64,000 bases of DNA from Termitomyces sp. T153 (Eukaryota > Basidiomycota > Agaricomycetes > Agaricales > Lyophyllaceae): positions 2,108,001-2,172,000 of the forward strand of contig JACKQL020000002.1 of the NCBI GenBank assembly GCA_018296165.2. The letters run 5' to 3'. The notes beneath the pieces are model-generated. The model saw nothing but the letters and a program-made list of their open reading frames with translations, did not search any database and was not told where the DNA came from. A program made the translations under genes and the position numbers. Shown here piece by piece: positions 47,015-56,883 of the stretch. The stretch's first letter is position 1, and every line of letters starts with the position of its first letter.

Positions 47015-47119
47015 AGTTTTTTGGGTAAAAATGTCAATGCTTTTTCAATGGGTGAAGCAAACATACACATAATCCTGGGGATGCATTCAAATGCTTTGCT
47101 ATGTTGACACTTTCCATGC

Positions 47120-47700
47120 AGTTAAGACCTGAATCATTAAGTATCAAAAGTGATACTTAATAACTGCAGGATGACATGGTCTTTTGAAACTTAATGATTC
47201 AGGTCTTAACTGCAGGAGTATTCAAAGAAAATGAAAGAGGTGGACTAGTGTTGACATGGCAAAGGATTGGAAAAAGTGTTGACATGGTCTTTTGGAACTT
47301 AATGATTCAGGTCTTAACTGCAGGAGTATTCAAAAAGAAGATAAAGGAGGTGGACTAGTGTTGACATGGCAAAGGATTGGAGAAAGTGTTGACATAGCAA
47401 AGGATTGGGGAAAGTGTTGACATGGCAAAGGATTGGAGAAAGTGTTGACATGGTCTTTTGAAACTTAATGATTCAGGTCTAAACTGCAGGATGACATGGT
47501 CTTTTGAAACTTAATGATTCAGGTCTTAACTGCAGGAGTATTCAAAGAAGATGAAAGAGGTGTTAACATGGCAAAGGATTGGAGAAAGTGTTGACATGGT
47601 CTTCTGAAACTTAATGATTCAGGTCTTAACTGCAGGAGTATTCAAAGAAGATGAAAGAGGTGGACTAGTGTTGACATGGCAAAGGATTGGAGCAAATGTT
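47120..47700. repeat. Complex tandem repeat
   Basis: About four to five irregular copies built from two blocks: TTGACATGGCAAAGGATTGG and CTTAATGATTCAGGTCTTAA followed by CTGCAGGAGTATTCAAAGAA. Units are roughly 60-125 bp and vary by internal deletion. No coding meaning seen. Confidence 0.8.
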
Positions 47701-47849
47701 ATCTGTAAGTTGTCTAAGCAAGGCACATGCTATTTTTCAATTTTCCTGCAAAATTTATATAGCCTCAGGCATGTGTCATTTTTTAAATCTTCCCCAAATT
47801 AGATCTCCACTTCTTCTATTGTTTTTGTGTATTTGCAATCTTGTACTTT

Positions 47850-47962
47850 CTTCACTGACAAACTGAAAAGGATTGACCAAAGTCCTAGAATGTCTCATAA
47901 GTCAGTAGTGAAATCTTTAACCCCTTCAATCCCATGCTCACTCACATGTTTGATCAGCTCCT
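47850..47962. repeat. Direct repeat flanking the old LTR (left copy)
   Basis: Matches 48700-48812 in blocks such as AGTAGTGAAATCTT and CAATYCCATGCTCACTCACA. It probably represents the interior of the parent retroelement present on both sides of the LTR. Confidence 0.6.
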
Positions 47963-48673
47963 TGTCAGGACCACAGTCCTGGAGGGGGACTCTTACAGGA
48001 GCCAAAACCACCTTGGGGAGGTGATGCCAACAGCAAGTATGTAGATAGGGAAAGAATCTAAGAAACTAAGAAATGAGAGCAAGTAATGAATGGAGAGAAG
48101 ATCAGATAACAACAGAACACAAACAAGATATCAGGTAATGTCAAGGCTGGGGTGTAGCTACAGACTAAGGAACCTTATATAGTTGTAGGACACTGCCAAA
48201 AGGAGAAGATGGAAGTGATCTAAGTCAGGTGGGAGTGATCTAACACAAGTGGAAGTGATCTAAGTCAAGTAGAAGTGATCTAAGTCAGGTGGAAGTAATC
48301 TGAGTCAGGTGGAAGTGATCTAAGTCATAGCAGGAAGTGATCTAAGTCATGAGGAAGTGATCTGGAGCAAGGGAAGCAATCCTGGAAGTGATCTTGGACA
48401 GGTGGAAGTGATCTTGGACAGGTGGAAGTGATCTTGGACAGGTGGAAGTGATCTTGGACAGGTGGAAGTGATCTGGAACCTGTGGAAGTGATCTGTGCCT
48501 GTGGGAATGATCTGGAACAGGAAAAGCGGTCCTAGAGGTGGCTAAAACCTGGATGTGGCTGAAACAGGACTGTGGCTAAGATCTGGGGGTGTGGCTGAGA
48601 TCCAGAGAGGGACTGCATAGAATCTGGGGTTGGATAATGGTGAAGGGAAGGGGGAATGGAATGGGTCATGACA
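47963..48673 (-). repeat. Old LTR related to the inner element family
   Basis: Ends TGTCAGG and TCATGACA match those of the inner element LTRs except that TGTCACGACCC has become TGTCATGACCC. A minus-strand TATA box (CTATATAAGG, 48172-48181) lies about 30 nt before AGCCTTGACATT, a two-mismatch version of the inner element start segment. A purine tract (GAAGAGGAG) abuts 48674. The body contains a 20-bp minisatellite and almost no CpG. Family match is partial and judged by eye. Confidence 0.5.
48205..48500. repeat. Minisatellite with ~20-bp unit
   Basis: About thirteen copies of a unit like GGTGGAAGTGATCTTGGACA or GGTGGAAGTGATCTAAGTCA, most homogeneous at 48400-48480. It lies within the putative old LTR. 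Confidence 0.85.
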
Positions 48674-48699
48674 CTCCTCTTCAGTAGAACTAAACCTCA

Positions 48700-48812
48700 G
48701 TGACAAAGTGAAAAGATGAGGATCAAACAAAGTCATAGGATGTCCCATAAGTCTGTAGTGAAATCTTCAACCCCTTCAATTCCATGCTCACTCACACTGT
48801 TTGAACAGCCCT
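48700..48812. repeat. Direct repeat flanking the old LTR (right copy)
   Basis: Second copy of 47850-47962, preceded by the purine tract and LTR end. Followed at about 48838-48906 by three copies of a 21-bp unit (TTCCAGCCAAAGAGGTTCTAA type). Confidence 0.6.
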
Positions 48813-48906
48813 TCTCCAGTAGAACTATTTGATGATTCCAGTTCCAGCCAAAGAGGTTCTAATTTCCAGCCAAAGAGGTTCTAATTTTCAGCCAAAGAGG
48901 TTCTAA

Positions 48907-49171
48907 TGACACAAAGATTCAACAGCTACTAATTCCTCTTTGTATTCAACATTCCAGCCTAGGCATATATACATTTGTACTAAGTATTACCTGGTAATAT
49001 ATAAAATTTTGAGCAGTTTTGGTTCTGTTACTGAGCCATTCTCTCCTGCAGGCAAATCCTTTGTCCTGTCTCCACTTCTTTTCTATTGCCTGCTTGTCAT
49101 TGATGTGTGATGGGCTAGATGAGTTTACAATCACAGGCAATATGTGTAAACAATGGTATACCATATGTGTA
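48907..49171. other. Spacer before the Helitron block
   Basis: AT-rich sequence without a supported gene or clear repeat, between the old LTR flank and the first Helitron-type 5' end. Confidence 0.4.
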
Positions 49172-49510
49172 TCTATAATATATGGGATGACCCCTGGGAA
49201 AGTGGCTGTGTGCCCATTATGGGTCTGGGATGAAGCATTGAGTTTGAAATACAAAGACCTAACTGAACAAAGTGAGGTTGGGTCTGGGACTAAGCATTGA
49301 GTAGAATATCGAGGACCTGACTAAATAAAGTGAGGTTGGGTCTGAGATGAAGCATTGAATAGACCATTGAGGATCTAACCAAACAAGGTGAGGTTGGGTC
49401 TGGGTCTAAGCATTGAGTAAAATATCAAGGACCTGACTGAACAAAGTGAGGTTGGGTCTGGGATGAAGTAAGAGCTACAGGCCTGTGCTGAAGGCATGGA
49501 CCATAGCTTG
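49172..49510 (+). mobile_element. Miniature Helitron-like element
   Basis: Starts A|TCTATAATATATGGG, a Helitron-type 5' TC end. It continues with four ~60-bp repeats containing AAAGTGAGGTTGGGTCTGG and ends in the hairpin AGAGCTAC...ATAGCTT at 49471-49508. The same head, repeats and hairpin occur in the full-length element that follows at once. About 340 bp and no coding capacity. Confidence 0.65.
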
Positions 49511-50016
49511 TCTATAATATATGGGATGACTCCTGGGAAAGTGGCTGTGTGCCCATTATCTATAATATATGTGATGACGGACATGGGAATGTAGCTGCAC
49601 CTATGCGATGACTTTTCTGCTTAGTAAGGCTGACCAAGAACCTTTCTTTTTGAGTAACTTGGCTGTTTTTCGCACTTGGAACAGGTTTTTTCTCAAAATA
49701 AATTACAGTAAACAGCTTTAATACATATATATAATCTTTTGACTATGTGTAAATCATGCCAGATAGTCTGCAGGTGTCAAAAAGGCCAAACACGATTTAG
49801 TGGACACTGTTTTTCATGCCTCATGCGTTTTTTGACACAATATGACCAAATAATGGACATTTCCGAGGTTGTGGAAAGGAGGCCACAGGACAAAGTATGT
49901 TTCGTCACATCTATTGATTGATTGATGTTGACTAACAAGCTTATTAGTAACTCCTTAACCACATTGAGCTATTGATCTATCAAATATCTCATCATGCAAG
50001 TCAATTTTAATGGTTT

Positions 50017-52392
50017 TTGACTATTAAAATGCTTAACAATGGGTGTTTCAGGCAACCACCTACTACTCCAGAAAGCCAAAGGCAACAAGCTAGGATTCAA
50101 AGGAGACTTGAACAATTACAAATGACAGATCCTGATGATCGTCAAGCAAATAGAAACAATAGATCTTTGGAACAGATCAATACTGTGGTTGTCCCACCAC
50201 TTCAATTGGGGCCTGGGGGTATGGGAACTGGGGGTATTAATCAATCTATGGGAACTGGAGGTATGGGAACTGGGGGTTTGAGACTTGATCACCAATCTAT
50301 AGCCACCACTTCTAGCTCTTCAGGAAGACCTATTAGGCAGCCAGCAGCTGCTGATGATCCATTTTCTATAGTGATTCCTGAAACTGTTTTGCCTGAAGGG
50401 TGGGATGCTCCTTTACAGAATCCTATCCCTAGAATGGTGCCACCTCCACCTGCTCCTATACAGAGAAGAGGCAATAGACTCAATCAGTCTGCTGTTGCTC
50501 AAGCTGCTATGGTCATTCCAGAAACAGTTTTGCCAGAAGGTTGGGATGCTCCTTTGCAGAATCCCTTACCTAGATTGGTGCCTTTTCTACCTGCTCCTGC
50601 ACTGAGGAGAGTGAGACCAGATGCTCATAAAGAAGTAATGGCAGACCACCAAATTCAGCAACAGCATGCACTAGCAGCATTGCAGGAGCAGCAAAGGCTG
50701 AGACATATTGCTATGGTTGAAGAGCAGGAGAGGCAACAACAAGCTTTGGCCATCTTGCATCAGGCAAGGCTGAGGGAGGAGGAAAGATTGAGGCAACAGG
50801 AACAAGAAGTCAGTCAAACACTTCTTTGAAATGCTACTTTAACTAACAAAGTTCAATAGCATATTGATCTGGATCCTGAACATAGGCCTTTGAATGCAGC
50901 TATGGCTCAAAGGATCTTTCAAGGCTGGCAACAGCAACATGAAGCTGATCTAGAAGAGGATTTCAATGATTTAGGTCCTCAGAATGACATCCCTTCTGAT
51001 GATGACTTGGAATATGTTGATCCTGCAGAACATCAACCAGCAAAGTGAATGGATCCTCCCCTTGATGTGCCATTGGGTCATCAGAATGACATCCCTTCTG
51101 ATGATGACTTGGAATATGTTGATCCTGCAGAACATCAACCAGCAGAGCAAATGGATCCTCCCCTTGATGTGCCATTGGGTCCTCAGGATGACATCCCTTC
51201 TGATGATGACTTGGAATATGTTGATCCTGTTCAACAGAGACATGCAGAAGACTGGGACCCTGCCCCACACAATCATCTAGCAGGACTACAAAATCCTGCT
51301 GAGCAGCCTCCCCTTGAGCTTCCCATTCCACCACAGCTTGGCCCTATTCAGCCTATTCCAAGAGGTAGGCAACCTTACTTGATTGAATACCCTCCACACT
51401 ATCTTGGTCCTATGACTGTCATATGTCCACACTGCTAGGCTCTACATTTTGATGCTGAAAAGCTCACCAAGTCTACTATTTATAATCCAAAGTTTGGCAT
51501 GTGCTGCTTACAAGGCCAAATGAATTTGCCTAGGCTTTGAGATGCTCCAGCAGATTTACTGAATCTGCTCCATGTGCATCATCCTCTCTCTGACACCTTT
51601 AAAACATCTATCTGTCAATACAATGCAGCCTTTGCATTCACATTTCTGGGAGTCAAAATTGATCATGCCATTACCAATGCTCCTGGACCATACAGCTTTA
51701 GGATCAATGGAGAACTACATCATTTGACATGTGCCTTGCTTCCTATTGAAGGCAATCTGCCTGTATATGCACAGCTCTACTTTTACAATCACAATCAGCA
51801 ATTGGCTTTTTGTCAACAGAACAATCCCAGGCTTGATCCTCAGATAATGGCCTCTTTGCAGAATATGCTTGCTAGAGTCAATCCCTTCATTGGCTTATAC
51901 AAGCAGGCCAGGCAGATCATGGGAGAAGTTCCAGAAGGCCAACCACAAAGGCTTTCTGTCAAGCTTACAGCTGATTTTGGAGATCCTCAATGCTATAATG
52001 ACCATAATGAACAGGAGGGAGTTGCAGCTGTAATTCCAGGAGATGGCTCAGAAGAGCAATCAAATGATTGTGATGTAGTCTTTCACTTGCATAGATGTCA
52101 ATTGAAGCAGATCAGTCACTTGCACCCATATTACACTCCATTGCATTATACCATCATCTTTCCCACTGGACAGCCTAGATTTCACACTGACATTCACTCT
52201 CATTTTGGACCACAGAATCAACAAAGATCAGCAAAGGTCACCCAAACAGCATATTATGCATATAGGCTGCAGCAAAGAACTTTGGAATTCAATGCACTAT
52301 TACTCTGGAGTGGGAGGCTATTTCAACAATATGTTGTGGATGCATGGGCTTCCACTGAACAAAACAAGTTGAATTGGATTCAACACAATTAG
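50017..52392 (+). pseudogene. Helitron protein, N-terminal part
   Basis: The first segment (50017-50829) is Gln/Pro-rich with an internal repeat (VIPETVLPEGWDAPLQNPxPR twice, near 50370 and 50514). It is followed by three near-identical ~100-bp DNA repeats at 50970-51225 encoding DIPSDDDLEYVDP. Next come YLIEYPPHYLGPMTVICPHC, KFGMCCLQGQMNLPRL, and the Helitron_like_N core QYNAAFAFTFLGVKID and PYSFRINGELHHLTCALLP (51615-51750). TAG or TGA stops fall at 50827, 51046, 51436 and 51538. Confidence 0.85.
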
Positions 52393-54370
52393 AAGAAGAT
52401 CAGAGCTGAAGTTTATCAGGGAGTAGTGGATGCTGCTACTGGAGATGAACAAGCCACCCCACAAAGCTGACATGTTATCCTCCCATCCTTGCATATTGGA
52501 AGTGATCAACAGATGCAGCAATTATTTCAGGACTCTATGGCTATTTGCAGGAATTTTGGAAAACCTGATCTCTTCTTGACTATGACTGCCAATCCAAAGT
52601 GGTCAGAAATTGAAGAAGCTCTCTTGAAGGAACCTGCAGTCAATGGAAAGAAGCAAACAGCTGCTGATCAACCTGATATTGTTGCCAGAGTATTTGAACT
52701 CAAGAAGAATGCTGTAGTGAAGGAGATCAAGGAAGGTCTCTTTGGCAGCTGTGTGGCTTATGTTCATATCATTGAATTCCAAAAGAGAGGACTTCCATAT
52801 ATGCACATCTTGATCTTTTTCCATCATCATCACAGGATCAAGGATGCACCTGATGTGGATTCCATTGTCTCTGCCCAAATTCCAGATCCAGTTGCTCAGC
52901 CTGAATTGTATCAGGTATTGGCTTTGTTTGCATCCTGAATTTGGTTACTTATCTTTGTTGTCAGGATGTTACTACTAACATGGTCCATGGTCCATGTGGA
53001 GCTGCCAAACTTGGCTAAGTGTATGGTAGATGGCAAATGTCTCAAGAAATACCCAAAGGAATTCTAAGAGGCTATACTCAGTATGGAGATAATGGCTATC
53101 CTCAATATGCCAGACCTGACAATGGATGCTTCTTTGAAAAAAATGGTCATTGTTATGACAATTGTGTTGTTGTCCCATACAACCCTTATCTCTCAGCCAA
53201 GTACAAATGTCACATCAATGTGGAGGAGGTCTGTGCTTCAGTGGAAGCCATCAAGTACATTCACAAGTACATCTATAAAGGCCATGATAACACATCTTTG
53301 GAGATTGCTGGAGAGCAGATGGACCAGAGGGATGAAATCAAAGAACACTTGGATGCCAGATACATCTCTGCACCTGAGGCTTGCTAGCACATCTTTGAAT
53401 TCAGCATGCATGGAGAACATCATCAATTACCTGTGCATTTGGAGGGCCAACATGAAGTCTACTTTCAAGATAATGACCCTTTAGAGATGGTAGCTGCCAG
53501 GCCTAATGCAAACAAGACTGCACTCACTGCTTGGTTTGAAGCCAATGCCAGATTCCCTAATAACAACACTACTTATTAGAGCTTTCCAACCAAGTTTGTC
53601 TATGAAGCTTCAAAAAGGACCTGGAAAGAGAGGCAGAGAGGAACAGCTATTGGGAGGATGTACTTTGCTTCACCTCAACAGGGAGAAAGGTTCTACCTTA
53701 GAATGCTCCTGACAGTTGTGACCAATGCAACATCATGGGCTGATCTCAGAACAGTCAATGGCCACACCTATCCTACTTACAAGAAGGCATGCAAGGCCCT
53801 TGGTCTTCTAGAAGATGATGCAGAATGGAGGCAGTGTCTTGCTGAAGCTGCTCCAATCCAATCAGGATCAGCTCTCAGACAGCTCTTTTGCACTATCCTA
53901 TTTCACTGTGCTTCTACCACTTCAGAAGCTCTATGGGACAAATTCAGGCACTCCATTTGTGATGATCTTCAACACAGATTGGAGAATATCCAGCAGTACA
54001 GGGACAGAGTCTTTACTGATGAAAAACTCTATGACTATGGCCTTCATCTGATCAATGACAACCTGAAGAATTTTAGCAAGACTCTTCAAGACTTTCCAAA
54101 CATGCCAGAACCCCAACAAGTTTGGAATGTGATTCCAGGCAAGTTGGACATTGTATGAATAGTTGACATTGATACTGATCAAACAATTTCAGGAAATAGG
54201 CTTTTGCAAGAAGAAACAGATTATGATGTTGAGGAGTTGAAGAGAAGGGTGGATGAAAACAAGGCCAGATTTAATGGTGAACAACTGGGGGCCTCTAATG
54301 AAGTTATGGACTCTATGGACAACAACTTGAGTGAGTGAGTGAGTTTTTGTTATTATTTTCTTTGAGGCCC
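52393..54370 (+). pseudogene. Helitron Rep nuclease part
   Basis: DLFLTMTANPKWSEIEEAL leads to the HUH region, which reads VHIIEFQKRGLPYMHILIF near 52760-52815. The first His of the usual H-A/M-H pair is Tyr, so metal binding would fail. The two-Tyr region IKYIHKYIYKGHDN is near 53250-53290. DARYISAPEAC and the PSFKVYEA-like part follow in broken frames. TAG, TGA and frame changes near 52390, 52468, 52937 and 53386. Confidence 0.85.
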
Positions 54371-54389
54371 TAGTTTACACATGACCATT

Positions 54390-54640
54390 GTATCTTAGGT
54401 CCCGCAGTACGTAAGGGGAGGTAGTAATTATGGACACTCTGATTAGTTCTCTGGCCAGATTTCTTTTCAGCCGATGCCAGTTACGCCTCATAGCCACTTT
54501 ACTACAATTTGACTTCATCGGAGTTCATACTACTTCCCACCGCTAAATCCCCCTACCATCTGCCGCTAACGTGCCGTCCCAATTTCTAAACCCAGCTGTA
54601 CTCGGCAGGGCTTGATCGGAGTTGATTGGTGTAGGACTGA
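54390..54640. other. CpG-containing island inside the Helitron
   Basis: About 250 bp with many CpGs and no coding similarity to the flanks, lying between Rep and helicase parts. It starts near TCCCGCAGTACGTAAGG. No terminal repeats or target duplication are evident. It looks like a later insertion. Confidence 0.45.
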
Positions 54641-54659
54641 TAAGCCCAGTCAGCAAGCT

Positions 54660-56029
54660 CATGCCTTCCTCTAGTCAACCCACAACCAAGGGTAGTCACT
54701 TGAGCAAGATGATATTCATTCACAGTGCAGATGGATGTGGCAAAACATTTGTCTGCAACACTTTGGCTTTTACTGTTCAGTCTAATGAAGATGTGGCATT
54801 ATATGTAGCATCATTTGGGATTGCTGGTGGGTGATAGAACTGCACATTCAAGATTCAAAATCCCCATTCCTGCTCTGGATACATCCATTGCCAATATCAA
54901 GAGAGGAACTCAGTTGTCTCAATTCCTACTCTGGACCAAAGTTGTCATCTTGGATGAAGTCCCAATGCAACACAAAAATGCCATTGACTTTGTGGATTGA
55001 GGGTTCAGAGACATCCTGGAGAAGGATGTTCCTTTTGGTGGAGTGATCGTGGTGTTTGGAGGAGATTTTAGGCAAACTCTCCCAGTTATCTGATGAGGAC
55101 TTAGGCAGCAGATGATTGCTGCTTCACTCAAAAAAGAAAGACTTTGGGATCAGATTCAAGTCCACTACTTGGTTCAAAACATGAGATTGGATCAGACTCC
55201 TAATAACATTGCTCATGCAGCTTGGTTATTAGATGTTGGTGCTGGAAAAAACCTTGAGCCTGGAGAAACAGCACAACTTCCAGAAACTATGATCTGTGAT
55301 GACAATTCTGTCACTGGATTGATCTCTTCCACTTATCCTCATATTGATGACTATCAAGATAATCAATATTACCTGGACTGTACCATTCTTTCTGGCAAGA
55401 ACTCTGATATAGAGGATATCAACTCTGAAGTTCTGCAGAAATGTCCAAGAGAAGAGAAAATCCTGCAGAGTGCAGACTCTATCATATCTGATGATGGAAA
55501 TCCTAATGGCCTTGGATTGTATCCAATGGAATACCTCAACTCTCTTAGAGCCAGCAGTTTGCCTTTGGCTAAATTGGCTCTAAAGATTGGTGTTCCTGTC
55601 ATGCTGCTCAGGAATCTGGATACAATTAAAGGACTTTGCAATGGGACAAGAATGATTGTCACCCACATCAGCAATAGAGTTCTCAGATGTAGGAATATCA
55701 GTGGAGATGCCAAGTTTGCAGGATCAATTATTTTGATTCCAAGAATCAATATGGATGTCTCTGAAGAAGATTTGCCAATTCCATTGCATAGGAGACAATT
55801 CCCAGTTTGATTGGCCTTTGCTATGACAATTAACAAGTCTCAGGGTCAATCAGTCAAGCATGTTGGATTGGACCTTCAATCAGGAGTTTTTGCACATGGC
55901 CAACTTTATGTTGCACTTTCTCAGTGCACATCAGGAGATTGTATCAAAGTGATTTTGAACCCAGAAAACACATCAAGAAAGACTGCAAATATTGTCTATC
56001 AAGAAATACTGAATGGTTTACAAATGTAA
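54660..56029 (+). pseudogene. Helitron Pif1-type helicase part
   Basis: Walker A reads SADGCGKTF (about 54725-54750), degraded from the usual GPGGxGKT. Walker B and its context, VVILDEVPMQHKNAIDFVD, and [13 protein letters not shown] follow at 54940-55090. LKIGVPVMLLRNLD is near 55585-55620. The last motif, [12 protein letters not shown]..., VGLDLQ..., QLYVALSQC, is at 55820-55930. Stops at 54834, 54999, 55094 and 55808. Confidence 0.88.
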
Positions 56030-56309
56030 GTGTGACTTTTGTTGGATTCAAGCAATAAATTGCTAACTTCTATGAACTTCAGCACCTAATATCTATAGCT
56101 GGACCATGTAGTATAGATATTCTTAATGGTTTACAAATGTAAGTGTGACAGTTTAAATAATTGCTTGGTTAGTACTAACCTTTATAATTTTCAGCATCTC
56201 TAATATATACCAGTGGACATTGTAGTATTTTGTTAATAATGTAATATAGATACATGATTGGTTTATACATGAAATCTCAGTGTTTGAATTGTAAGAGAAA
56301 AGCAACACT

Positions 56310-56600
56310 TAGTCAACAAAATACAAAGACCTAACCAAACAAAGTGAGGTTGGGTCTGGAACTTAGCATTGAGTTTGAAATACAAGGACCTAACCAAACA
56401 AAGTGAGGTTGGGTCTGAGACTTAGTATTGAGTTTGAAATACAAGGACCTAACCAAACAAAGTGAGGTTGGGTGTGGGACTTAGCATTGAGTTTGAAATA
56501 CAAGGACCTAACCAAACAAAGTGAGGTTGGGTCTGAGACTTAGTATTGAGTAGAATATCGAGGACCTAACCAAACGAAGTGAGGTTGGGTCTGGGATGAA
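56310..56600 (+). repeat. Helitron 3' tandem repeats
   Basis: Five ~60-bp units of the form CCTAACCAAACAAAGTGAGG then TTGGGTCTGRGACTTAGYAT. Related units are in the miniature element at 49240-49465. Confidence 0.88.
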
Positions 56601-56603
56601 GCA

Positions 56604-56643
56604 AGAGCTACAGGCCCGTGCCGAAGGCACGGACCGTAGCTCT
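56604..56643 (+). terminator. Helitron 3' terminal hairpin
   Basis: AGAGCTAC pairs with GTAGCTCT, and GGCCCGTGCC with GGCACGGACC across a GAA loop, with one bulge and one mismatch. Helitrons need a 3' hairpin to end rolling-circle transfer. Confidence 0.75.
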
Positions 56644-56883
56644 TTATTTGTATACTATATAACGTATATACGGATCGTGTCGTGCCGAATAAAGCCGACG
56701 TTACATCACTCTATTTTTTGAAATCCCTTTTTCCCCATCAAGGCAAAAACAACCACAGGTAAGCACACAACAAAGTATTGGCTAACTCCTGACTGCATCC
56801 ACTAACTCAGCCTACTGGTATAAATAGCGGGCTTGCTCTCTTCTTCAAGTATCAACGCAGCTTGTTGAAGAAAGCCGTTCATT
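56644..56883 (+). promoter_or_regulatory. Promoter region of the carrier gene
   Basis: 240 bp between the Helitron hairpin and the carrier ATG, rich in TATA-like and pyrimidine runs. A GTATAAATAG sequence at 56818-56827 could be the TATA box. The Helitron thus lies directly against a host promoter. Confidence 0.5.

Larger units (their letters stand above)
49511..56643 (+). mobile_element. Helitron, degenerate
   Basis: Rolling-circle transposon with Helitron N-terminal domain, Rep nuclease and Pif1-type helicase in one plus-strand coding region (50017-56029). TC-type 5' ends occur at 49511 and again at 49559; either could be the true start. The 3' end has five ~60-bp tandem repeats and a strong hairpin (56604-56643). 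I see no clear CTRR end, so the exact 3' border is unsure. In-frame stops and altered motifs show it is inactive. Confidence 0.82.

Noticed and set aside
48205..48500. Regular ~20-bp repeats that superficially resemble a CRISPR array
   Set aside because: The repeats are directly tandem with no unique spacers and lie in a eukaryotic transposon; it is a minisatellite.
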